Source: Anaeramoeba flamelloides
Lineage: Eukaryota; Metamonada; Anaeramoebidae
Assembly: GCA_027625915.1 (NCBI GenBank)
Contig: JANTQA010000042.1
Location: 6,646,001-6,710,000, forward strand
DNA: 64,000 nucleotides
Direction of reading: 5' to 3'
The notes below the pieces were generated by a model. That model ran no database searches. It was given only the letters and a program-made list of their open reading frames with translations, and was not told the origin of the DNA. Position numbers and translations under genes: made by a program. Each line of letters starts with the position of its first letter. Positions within the stretch are counted from its first letter, which is position 1. Below are positions 33,420 to 44,500 of the stretch, in pieces.

Positions 33420-34131
33420 TCCTGAAAATTTTCTCAATGATTGACAGAAAGTTTAATGTTAAGTTTTATTAAATAGAAAAATCGCATACGATTAGTTGAT
33501 GGTATTTATCTATTTATCGATCTATAAATTTTGGTGAAATTTCAACAAATTTGTCAATAAAATTATTTTTTCAGCTTGTTTATTCATTTTGACACGCCAT
33601 TTTTTTTTTATCCTTTAATATTTTTTTCTTATATTTTTATTAAAATTATTACATATAAAAAAACATTAATACTGGAATAACTTAAATATTGTTTTATATT
33701 AGGTTAGGAAAAAACAATAAATTGAGATTTTTTTACCCTATTTTTGATTTTAGAAGTATCCAAATTTCTGGAATGAGGTTTACTTTGAGAAAAAAAGATA
33801 ATATTATAATTAATAAATCGATTTTTTTTTGATTTTTTATGTATTATTCTATATTTACTCGACATTTGCCTTTTTCCCGTCTAATATTTCTGCATAAATA
33901 TAAATTAGAAATTTGAAAACCTAAAAATTAAACAGGATTATTTTATATTTTTTCCCACTAAAATTTTGTAACTATTCTATTTATGAAAACAATCCTAATG
34001 TTTTATTTTTTTTTATAATCCCCGAGATTTCCGTAAATTATCCAAAATTTCTTCATCTATATATGAAATAATTTTGAAAAAATATTGTATTTTTGAATAA
34101 AATTAATTGTTTTATTTCTTCTTTATATAAC
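33420..34131. other. AT-rich stretch between two P elements
   Basis: Faint resemblance to the left part of repeat R near 33,430-33,540 (TTTAATGTTAAG, GATGGTATTTATCTATTTA). Nothing else was recognised. Confidence 0.35.
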
Positions 34132-34333
34132 TACAGTCAGTTTCACTTTGAAGGCATAAACTTTCAACGAAATTTAAGGCACAAAAAAAATCTCAAATTA
34201 AGGCACAAAATTTGGAATTTTAATATTTACAATTTATTTTTACTAGAATTTGAATTTTGTGTATTAATTTGAAATTTTTAGTGTGTCTTAAATTTCGTTG
34301 AAAGTTTGTGCCTTAAAAGTGAAACTGACTGTA
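34132..34333. mobile_element. Palindromic MITE P2
   Basis: Same family as P1: TACAGTCAGTTTCACTTTGA at the left, AAAAGTGAAACTGACTGTA at the right, with AAGGCACAAA motifs in both arms. About 200 bp, TA at both ends. Confidence 0.85.
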
Positions 34334-34503
34334 TCCTTAGATCAAATTAATGTTTTATATCGACAAAATTTTGAAATAGAGATTAATATATTTGAATCAA
34401 AAATCATGTAAATAATAAATTTCCAAAAAAGAGTTGTATTTTTTTTAACTTTTTATGAAAATTTATCCCTTTCCAGTTGATATTTTCAAAAAAAGATAAT
34501 CTA

Positions 34504-35031
34504 AACTCTATTTCACTCAAAGTAGCCCAGCAAAAAATAAAAAAATGACTTTATTTTTAAGAATCAACTAAAATTTATATTGTTTAGAAATAAGAGAAAT
34601 AATAAAATTCGTATTACAATCGATAATCATAAAAGAAAAACATACCCATAACATACATGTCAAAAAAAAAATGCTAAAAAAATTTTTAGGCACATTCATT
34701 GGAACGTCTCGGGTAAAATTCTCAATTTCTTTAGGAAATTCAAATTTTTGACAATAATATTTTTTAATTGACAATGTATGAATTTTAAAAGAACATACAA
34801 AACCAAACTTTTCTTAATTTTAATTTGGAGTTTCAAAAAATTTTTTTTCAACTTTCATTTTAAAAAAAAAATAAAAGAGTAAAATACAAAAAAAAAAAAA
34901 ATTTTACAAAATGAGACAAAATGATTTTGATCTAAAAATTGAAATTTTACTTTGAGAAGAATAATGAATGAAACTCATAGAATGTGTTCCATTTCTACAA
35001 TAAAACTTACCCCTTTGACTGAAAAAGAGTT
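34504..35031. mobile_element. TA-flanked inverted-repeat element K1
   Basis: Left end AACTCTATTTCACTCAAAG is preceded by TA (34,502-34,503); right end CTTTGACTGAAAAAGAGTT is followed by TA (35,032-35,033). The ends pair over about 19 bases with two mismatches. Length is 528 bp. A minus-strand open frame of about 69 codons inside (34,774-34,568) has no domain I recognise. The right 125 bp recur at 55,105-55,234. Confidence 0.65.
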
Positions 35032-35124
35032 TATAAATAAGAGAAATATTAATACTGATTGAATTAGGTCAAAATTAACTTTATTTCAAAATAATTTCAA
35101 TATAAATATTTCCAAAAAATATAA

Positions 35125-35870
35125 AAGAACACTAAAAACTTTTTTATGAAAAAAATTCTTGAATTTTCATAAAAAATTATAACGGTCTTTATTGTTTTGA
35201 TTTGGAAACAATCTCCTTGTTATGTGACGACTTTGGCCTGGAAGAACGAGAAATATGAGATTGTTCAAAGTGATATAAGATGATATTGAGGAGTTCGAAG
35301 AACGACGATTAATATCATCTTAGCACTAGAACAATCTCATATTTTGAGTCTGGAAGGAGAACCAAAACGAGGAAACATAAAAGGTAACTTTCCAACAAAT
35401 GAAACAATATGGGTTGCTATGTATTTTTTCAACTCGAGATCTAACTTGTCGAAACAAAAAAAAGGAAAAATAAAACCAAACAAACAAAAACAATTACAAA
35501 AAATAGTTTACTATTTTTTATAAATACTTTGGGATACTTGTTCTCCAAAGGATCTTATTCTCACAATTGAATTTATAAAAACATTGAAGTTAAATTTTAC
35601 ATTTTCATCATCGGTGACAAAACTTGGTTTAAATTTTATAGAGATAAACTAGATCGTTCATCCATTCAATGAGATCTATCTATCCTTTTATTTTCCGTTT
35701 GTCAGCCAATTCTTGAAAACGATCAAACTTAAAAATCTGCATTCATCTATTGGCGTTCTTAACAATTACTGATTTTGAATATTCCTCTAAAATTTCTTGA
35801 CTTGACATAGTAAAAAAAATGTTTTTTTTTTCTTTTTTTTTCTTAAAAGATCATTTATTTTTTCCCCTTT
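35125..35870 (-). repeat. Large inverted repeat, arm A
   Basis: This arm matches, in reverse complement, 39,360-40,080. Strongly conserved segments are GTTTTGATTTGGAAACAATC, CTGGAAGAACGAGAAATATG, TGTTCAAAGTGATA-AAG, GAAGTTAAATTTTACAT and GACAAAACTTGGTTTAAAT. Read on the minus strand, the inner end still looks coding (an ATG then SSQEILEEYSKSVIVKNANR, and later KFDRFQELADKRKIKG), with in-frame stops between. The other arm is more decayed there. This hints that the arm derives from an element or gene that once encoded protein. Type unknown. Confidence 0.6.
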
Positions 35871-36529
35871 TCAAAACCTCGTATTAAGGACTACGTTTCA
35901 CATTGAAATTCAAGGTAAAATATGTTCTAATCAGGTTCTAGGTATTGGTAATTTTCACAAAATTTTATACGGCGAGATCTAAGTAGCAAAAAATGGCATT
36001 TTTTGCATAAATTTTAGTCTCCTCGTATCCGAAATGACAAAGAACGTTGGCAAAAATTGGCTTTTTGAGAAAATTTCTTGTTATATGAAAGTGCCATACC
36101 CTGAGACCTTGTTAATAATTTTTTTCTATGTTTTAATGTTATCTTTGATTAGTTTAGAGGGTATGAGCTCTACATATAAAATCCCAAAAAAATAGGAAAG
36201 TGAAAAATTTTTTGATGAAAAAGTCTGTTGTTTTACAATCAAGACATTTTTTTGAATAGTGTCTACCATAAAGTATTTGGTATTGTATCAAATCCTCTAA
36301 AATTCCCTATTCCCAAAATGAGAAAGATCATTTTTTCTTAAATGACAAAAAAATTTATTTTTTAAAAACAAAAACTTACTAATTTTTGCAAATTTAATTT
36401 CGAAAAGATCCTTTCATTAAAATAACTTCAAAACCTTTACCACACAAGCCCCCAACCCAATTTCTATTGATACAACAAATTGGGTTTTGAGAAAAATGAT
36501 CCAAACAAAAAAAATTTATCAAAAAAAGC

Positions 36530-37330
36530 CCATTAAAAATGCCAAGTATGTTTGGCCTGGATTATGTTATTCCACAAACAATTCGAGGAGACACCCCTCT
36601 TAGCCATGGATGGGAGATTTAATTTAAGGAAAAACAAAAAAGAACCAAAAAAAAATACGCCAAAATCACACTCTCTTTGTAATAAATAATACAGCCGTTC
36701 CTGCTCCTACCGTGAATATTTATAATAACCTGAAATTGATTTTCTATTCTGAAATTTTATCTATGTACAACAAACAGTAAAAGGGTTATTAAAGCTCATC
36801 ATAAACCGTAAAATTTATAATAAAAGATTAAAAATAAGTTTTCCATTTTTTTTTTTTTTTTGTTTTTGGGAATTGACAAACAAATTCATTAAAAATACTT
36901 ACACTAATGTGGATCTTCAATTCCCAAAACTATTAAAATACCAGCTTTTACAATTTAAAAACAAAGATCGAAAAATGAACTTTCAAGTTTCCATGGTTTC
37001 TGTGGTTCAATAGTTTCTTTTCTTAAGAAAATTTAATTTTTTGTCTTTGTTTTTACAAAAAAAAAAATTTTTCTAATGAAGGAATAGAAGTTGAAATTTT
37101 TATCTTATGATAGAAATTGAATTCTCTATTTTCTAAAAAACACAACTTTATTATAGACAACCAATTTCTATTTCGTATAAAATTTCACAGTAGGGTTGGA
37201 ACGGATTAATTGTTTGTGGAGACAATGTAACAATTCAAAGCAACTCAATGATCAAAAACCATAGACAATACCATCATTTAGATTTAAAGATGTTTGTTGA
37301 GAAGTGTTTTTAATGTAAGAAAATCGTGAT
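36530..37330. other. Weak coding-like islands between the inverted arms
   Basis: Three short GC-richer patches are noted. 36,537-36,620 on the plus strand starts ATG and reads MPSMFGLDYVIPQTIRGDTP then LSHGWEI. 36,660-36,780 plus reads NHTLFVINNTAVPAPTVNIY. 37,194-37,315 plus reads GWNGLIVCGDNVTIQSNSMI and on. The opposite strand is also open in parts. No donor or acceptor pair joins them convincingly and no family is recognised, so these may be small exons of an unidentified gene or decayed repeat. A short hairpin (TTTGGGAATTGA / TCAATTCCCAAA) sits at 36,875-36,926. Confidence 0.3.
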
Positions 37331-39359
37331 TATTTTTCTTTTTCATTTTTACGTGTTTCTTAACAAGGTGTTCGAGTTCATGTATCTCAAAATTTCTTTT
37401 TCATTTTTCATAAAAAAAATGACATAAAATGATTTTTTGATCCAAATTGGAGAATATTTTAAAGATCCTAACTTTACGATTCAAATGGAATTGAACCAAA
37501 AGCTTTTTATACAAATTGGTAAATCCGACACGTAGTTCTTAATGGTCTCTTCTCTCTTTTTTCGAAGAAAAAAGAGAACAAACAAAATTTTTTTTTGGTA
37601 AATGAGATTAGTTTTTTTTCGAAAAGAGAAAAAACCATGTTTGTATATGGACATTGTTTTCAATAAAGAAATTGAATTTATTCGATTTCCAAACTGTACG
37701 CATAATTTGATGGACTTTTTTTTTGAACTTTATTGAACCAGTATTTTGGTTCCTTGTACCAAATTATTAGTTCAAAGAGTTTTTAATTGAGACGTGCCGT
37801 CTTTTGGGATTTATGAGATTAACAACGTTGTAAATTTTATTTTCAAACTCTTCTAAAATAACTTTTAATTACATTTCCAGAATCGAAATTATTGGTAAAA
37901 TAGAAATTATTTTACTTTGTTAGAATTCCAAAAAGAAGATCAGAAAATTTTCAAACTTTGCCTAATTACTAATGGGTTTCCCTAAATCATTCCACATTCA
38001 CTACAGTGCAATAATAACCTTTTTAGAGAGGCAATCTCTTTCTTACTGATAAATTCCAATAAATTTCAAAAAATTTTTAGTTCAATTTCCATCTGAACAA
38101 ATCTATGAACTGTTTCTTATCAAACATTCCCTGAGAAAGAGTATTTTGAATAAAACCTAAACTCACAGAGTTTCTTAACATTTGACTTCATAAAATACCA
38201 TATCCAAAGTTTGATTATAAAAATTTCAAGTAGGAAAATCAAGTAAAAATCTCTAAAATAAATTGCAATTTATCATTATCAGTTGTTATCAAAATTTATT
38301 TACTTAAATTTTTCCAAATAAAATGTTTTAGTTTAAAAAACAATATATAGTAGTTTAATGAAACAAGCGATTTCATAAACAAAAAAATATGATCATCGGT
38401 TTTACTCGTCATTGAAAATTTTATCAAGAGAATTCTCATTGAAAAAATTTTTAATGGATCAATAAGAAAACAATAATTATCAATTTACCTATTTTAAACA
38501 TATCATATAGAAACAAGATCAAGAATTTCAATATCATTTATTTATGTAATTTCACACTGGTACACAAATTTAATTTTTATTAAACTTCAATTAATAATTA
38601 TTATTGCTATTTTTCATTATTTAAATAGTTTTAAGAGTTTTGAGTTGATATTATATTTTTTAATAAATTATAAACCTTTTTTTCAGTAACGTATCAGCTT
38701 ATATTAGTTTTAGAAGGATATTTAAACATAAAATATTTCTCTATGAAAATTCATGTAAATAATTTTCGATACTAAAGATAATAAAGAGATTTGCTCACAT
38801 AAAAGTTTAAGATAGTATTGTAATTGCTGTGGAAAGATTTTGAGAAATCATTTTGTTATTTGGTAAATTTTGAAAATTTTTTGATCGTATTATTTCCAAT
38901 TTTTTATAAAGTGAAATAAGTGATGTTTTTAAAGAAAATATGATATTTAAAGTTATTATCAAAGTTTATTTTTCAACACTTTAACAATTTTTTTGTGATT
39001 TTGTGATTTTGTTTAATTTGTAACAGTGGTGTTAACCAATTTCTCAATTTCAAACCATTTAAACAGATATTTTGTTCCAAGAAAAAAATTATTGGTTTTT
39101 TAAAAGCTAAAAAAAAAAAGTACTTGATAAATTGGTGAATGTTTGGAAAGGAATGAATTCTTATTTTTTATTAAAAAACAATATCTAAATAAAAACATCA
39201 TTTTTTGTTTTGGTTCCAAAAAAACAATGAGATTTTTAAAATATTACAATTTTTGTTCTCTAATATTTCTTCAAGAAAAAAGAGAAAAGAAAACTTTTAA
39301 TAGAATATTTTAAAAGAAGATAAAATATAATTACAAATAATGAAAAAAAAATACAATAT
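37331..39359. other. AT-rich stretch without recognisable feature
   Basis: No gene or shared repeat recognised between the inner islands and inverted arm B. Confidence 0.45.
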
Positions 39360-40080
39360 TATTCAAAAATTCAAGTCAAGAAATTGAAGCAAAATGTTCA
39401 AAATCATTCATTGTTTAGAACACAATATATAGGTGAAGTTTTTTAGGTTAAATCTTTTTTAATAATTGCTTGATAAAATTAGGAATAAAAGAGGAAATGG
39501 ATCTCATCGAAAAGATTAACAATCTGGTTTTCCTCTCTAAAATTTTAAACCAAATTTTATCTTGGATGATCTACCTATGTAGAATTTAACTTCAATTTTT
39601 TCGTTAACTCAATTATTAATAATAATAATAAAAAAAAAATAGTCCTTTGAAGAATAAATTCTTCAAATTACTTTTCAAAAATAGCAAATTGGTATTTTTT
39701 GTTTAAATTTATTCTGTATAGGTTTTTTTTATGTTTCCAAAAATTTAGAATACAATTTCCAAAAATAAATAGCATCTCATATTATTTCATTAGTTCAACA
39801 ATCACCAGTTATAATTTCTTCGTTAGGAATCCCCTACCAGACTCAAAAGAATTATATTTTTCTAGTGTTAAGATCATACCCATCTTCGTTCTTCAAACTA
39901 CTCAATATCCTCTTGTATCACTTTGAACAATATCATTTTTCTTGTTCTTCCAGTCCAAACTCAGATTATAATAAGGAGATTGTTTCCAAATCAAAACAAA
40001 AAATATAATTCTATAGATGTTATAAAAAAATTTTAAAGTGAATAAATTTTGATAAAAACTCTTTTAAATATTAAATACCT
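39360..40080 (+). repeat. Large inverted repeat, arm B
   Basis: Reverse-complement partner of 35,125-35,870, lying about 3.5 kb from it. It is better preserved in the outer half (TTGTTCTTCCAGTCCAAACTC, AAGGAGATTGTTTCCAAATC) than in the inner half, but TCAAGTCAAGAAATT and TTAAATCTTTTTT still align with arm A. No open frame of note. Confidence 0.6.
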
Positions 40081-40379
40081 CATTTAAAAAAAAATATCAA
40101 ATAATAAAAAAATTGATAACATTTTTGATTGTTATAAATTTGTTATACAATTACCTAACCCGTTATATTAATGTTGTACATTATAAAACATCTTATATAA
40201 ACTGTTAAATATTTTGGGTTATTAACCAAACAATAATAATAGAACAAAATAACTTTATATATTGTATTAAAAAATATTATAAAACAGCTAAAGTAGAAAA
40301 AAAATTTTAAATTGTAAAATTATCATCCAAAACATTGATCAAAACAATTTTGGAAAAAAAAAATTACTATTTTATTGTA

Positions 40380-41081
40380 AACTATTTTTCAAACAAAAGG
40401 GCACACCTCTCAAATCGTCAATACCATCGACTTTGATTGTTAATAAGATAATTACTTATTAGTGATTTTCATTTTAATTATTCATTTTTTAATTTTTTGC
40501 TTTTTTTATTTTTGGAATTGAACAGTTGGAAAATCAAAAAGCAAGATCAGAAGAAACCAATTTGGAAATAATCTACCAGTGTATAAATGGAAACAGTTTA
40601 AGTTTGATTTCGAATCAAGATAGAAATAGGAATTAAGAAAGACCATTATTGGATTGATGCATGGAACAAAGAAAAGAGAAATAAAGAAAAAACATTCCAA
40701 CAAAATACCCAGATGAATTGCAACTTTATATCGAAAATTAGACTTTAAAGAACAAAAGTTTGACGTGTAAAGAATTATCAATAAAATGTGATGAACTTTT
40801 TCCCAATTCGCCTTGTTCAAAGGTTTTTATTGGGTTTTATAATTTTTTTCATTACAATTTACAAAACGAGATTTCTCATTTCAAATAAAAGGGAACACCA
40901 ATTTTTAAAATATTGAATTTTAATTTTTTATTGTTTTGTTTTAATGAGTTTTAAAGATCCGGTTGAGTGTTTTTTTATGTTTTAAAGCGTTTCTTATCTT
41001 TTAGAATGATACTATAATTAATTTGATTCATTTACGAATAATTCTTGAAATTTTTTGTGCCCTTTTATTTGAAAAAGAGTT
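40380..41081 (+). mobile_element. TA-flanked DNA transposon K2 with a decayed transposase fragment
   Basis: Left end AACTATTTTTCAAACAAAAG continues GGCACA, and the right end is its complement with two changes; TA flanks both (40,378-40,379 and 41,082-41,083). At 40,523-40,860 the plus strand reads as a relic protein: SEETNLEIIYQCINGNSLSL, then KYPDELQLYIEN, TLKNKSLTCKELSIKCDELF and CSKVFIGFYNFF, interrupted by four in-frame stops. This resembles the paired helix-turn-helix DNA-binding part of Tc1/mariner or pogo-type transposases. The catalytic part is absent. A third, partial terminus (TTTCAAATAAAAGGGAACACC) lies inside at 40,868. The 702-bp unit is thus a decayed deletion derivative; superfamily assignment is inferred from TA duplication and fold. 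Confidence 0.65.
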
Positions 41082-41591
41082 TATTTGAAAAAAAATCAAG
41101 ATTTTTTCAAAATAAAAAAATTATTTAAAAATTTGATATATTGGAAATTAATAAAAATTATAAAAATCCCAAAAACTATATTAATCTTTTATTGTATAAA
41201 AATTCAAAATAAAAACAATAATTTTTTATAAAGAAATTATTCAATTTTAAGAAAATGATTTTTTATTCGTATTTCTTCGATTTATTATTTCTTAAAATGA
41301 TAAAATTCAATTTATCTAAAAATAGAATAAAATAAGAAAAAAAAAAAAACAGTTCTATTCTTTTCCAAATTATTTTTTGTAAAACAAAAGTCTCTCAAGT
41401 TTAAATACAAAGCGATTTTTTTTTAGTGTTATCAAATCTCCTTCTTTTGTGAGAAATCTTGATCAAAACCTAAATAAAAAAATGTAAAAAAATAAAAGAA
41501 TAGTATTTAAAATGATTTATTAATAACAAAAATAAAAAATAAAAAAAAAATAATAAATAAAGATATAGATAATTTGTATTCATAAAATAAA

Positions 41592-44500
41592 TTAATTATC
41601 AATTTCGGAATACTGTGATTCTGTAAATTCACTATCTAATAATAAAAGTTTTGCTAATGAAAGGTCATCATCCATTTCCATCATATTATTAGAATTTTCA
41701 TTGATAAAAGGGTTAATTAATTGCTGCAAAGTTACAAATGCCTCTTCTAATTTCTGCTGCAATTGAGGGTAATTTGATCCAACTTTGTAGGAATGAAGAT
41801 CTAGTGCCTTTTTTAAGCAATCAATGAACTTGGAAAAGGTATTTTGCAATTCTATGATATATTCCTTTTCATATTTATCCTTTTTTTGCAGAAACACTTT
41901 AGCATATTCTAAGGGTCCCTTATGCACTTGTGTTAGCAGCGATCCCATCAATAAGCCTTGCAAATTTTTTATTCTGGTATCAAATTTGCTTAATTCAATT
42001 TCAAATTGTGAAATTTTATTTTGTAAGGCCTGTATTGCAACTTCAATTGGGGTATAATCCTGTATTTCTTTAGTTATTATTTTGACTCTTGTTTTCATAT
42101 AAGGGAAATGGTGTTTCGTTGTTAAAATGGTCTTTTTTAAACAATTGTCTTCAAAGTCATCACTTTTTTTCCCTGATAAAGTATAATGTTCCTCATATGA
42201 AAATTTATTAATATTGTTCATTTTTTCAAACATTGATACCCTTTTAATATTTTCTTCGGGTGGGAAAAATGGTGTAACTGTTGTAATTACAAAATAAATT
42301 TTTTCTGGATCTAAATTTTTTAATTGTCTTTCTTCATCATCTAAAAAAATTACATTTTCTTTGCCATATTTATCGATTAATTGATTTTCGATTATTGGTT
42401 TTAATTTATAAATCATTATTTCTTCATTGCATTTATAAATAAATTCAAATGTCTTTTTACTCATATTCGGATTGCTGTTACCATTTTTATTTTCATTCTT
42501 CAATTTATTCTCATTATTCCCCTTGCTATTCTTATTTTTATTATTCTTATTCTTATTATTCTTATTCTTATGATTATTATTATTATTCTTATTCTTATTC
42601 TTATTATTCTTATTATTCTTATTCTTCTTATTATTATTCTCATTGTACTCATTATCATTAAGAACGAATTTTTCACCAAAAAATGCCACTCTATAATAAT
42701 GGCCAAAGTTTCTAGTATAATCAAATAATTCCATGATTAAATTATCGTAACTTTGTTTCATATCATTATATGCTAATGAAATTGAGTTATAATTTCTTTT
42801 ATGATTTTGGATTGTAATTAAATTTTGATAAACTTCAACATTTAATTCATAATATTTGCCCTTGTTAAAATATTCAATTGCGCTTTTAAAGCAATTGATT
42901 AATTTTTTTTCAGTAAATTTTGAAATATCTAAATAATTACTATCTTTATTAATGTTATTCTTTTCGTTATTGTTACTTTCTAATAATAATGAATGGTTTG
43001 TTTTTAATAAATTTAAATAAATATTATTTAAGTAACTAAATTTTTTTTTTTTTTTCAAAGCTTTAATTATAATTAATATTTTATGTAAGGCAACTATTCC
43101 CGCTTCGCCATAATGCTTATTGAATAGCATTAGTTCTTCTAATTTTGACAACCAATTATATCTTATATTTGGGTAATTATAGTAATTATTTGCCGTTTTT
43201 AATAAATGATCTGCATTTTTAATAAATTCTATTGAATTATTTTTTATTTGGATCGAATACAAATACACCTTTAAGATTTTTTTTCGTAATTTGTTTAATT
43301 GCAATTGAAACCCGTGCTCGTCGATTCCCAATGCTTTTGAAAAGTACAAAAGATTATTAAAAAAGGATATAAAATAAGTAAATATTTTTTGATCGAGCTT
43401 TATGCTTTTCCTTTTAGTATTATCACTATCATTGATCAGCTTTTCAATATTTATACATAATAGCAATTTGATTTGATTTAAATTTTTATTTGTTTGATAG
43501 TTTTGAAGAAGCAAATAAAAGATAATAATATTTGATCTTTCTCTAATTCGTTGGTTATTAGAAAAAGTTTTTTTCAAAATTTCATAACAATATTTATTGA
43601 AAATTTTATTATTGAGATGTCGATGATATACATTTTTTTGCTTATCGCTATTATTATATTTGTCATTTTTTAAAAATAATTGATTGCTATGGTTTTTTAT
43701 TGATAAGTAAACAATTTTTAAGATTTTTTGAAAGATTAAATAACTATTATTTTCATTTAATAAATAAATAATTAAATTAAAAAAAATTATTTATTGGTGA
43801 TCTATTTTGATTGATATTTTCAATTTGTAAATTATTTTTAAATTTAATTAAAATATTTTTTAAGAATTTTAAAATAATTAAATTGACTTTGATATTTAAA
43901 TTTTTTAATTTCATTACTTTGTTTGCTTTGATCTTTTTTTTCATTTTTTTTGTAATTTTCAATAGATTCTTCTTCTGTTTATGTCCTTGGTATATAATTC
44001 GAGAATATTTGGGGGAAACTGATGTATTGAATTTAAAATTTTTCGATAGGTCATTCATTTTTATTTTTGGGGAATTATTGACATTCTTTGCAGAAATTTC
44101 TTCATTCGCTTCTTTCATTTCTTTTTCAATATTCCCGTATTCTTCTTTTTTTATTTTTATTTTTTTTTCTTTTTCTTGATCGACCTTTTCTCGTTCTCCT
44201 CCTCCTCCTGCTCCTCCTTCTTCGTCGTCCTTTCCCCCCTCTTTTTTGTTTTCGTTTTCGTTTTCGTTTTCATTTTCATTTTCATTCTCATTTTCTTCTT
44301 TTTTGTTTTTTGTTTCTTCTTCCATTGCATTTTGTTCTTCTTCTTTTGTGTGCTCTTCTTCTTTCCCAATTTCGGTTCCCTTTCCATTCTCCTCACTACC
44401 CATATTAATTTTAAAAGAACCTAAGCAATATTTCACAAAATCAAAGAACCTATTTTTATTTTCAATCGAAGAAATTAGCCACCAATCAAAAAAATAATTA

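Noticed and set aside
35940-36130. Glycine-loop-like VLGIGNFHKILYGE on the plus strand
   Set aside because: An in-frame stop follows at once and no other kinase motif is found nearby; treated as chance.
40506-40820. Minus-strand hydrophobic frame of 104 codons
   Set aside because: The plus strand of the same stretch reads as a decayed transposase DNA-binding region inside a terminal-repeat element, so the hydrophobic frame is probably its antisense.
44088-44408. Several overlapping frames on both strands at a Glu/Lys/Asn tract
   Set aside because: All are shadows of the acidic tract within the DOCK coding region; only the minus-strand frame continuous with the DOCK protein is kept.
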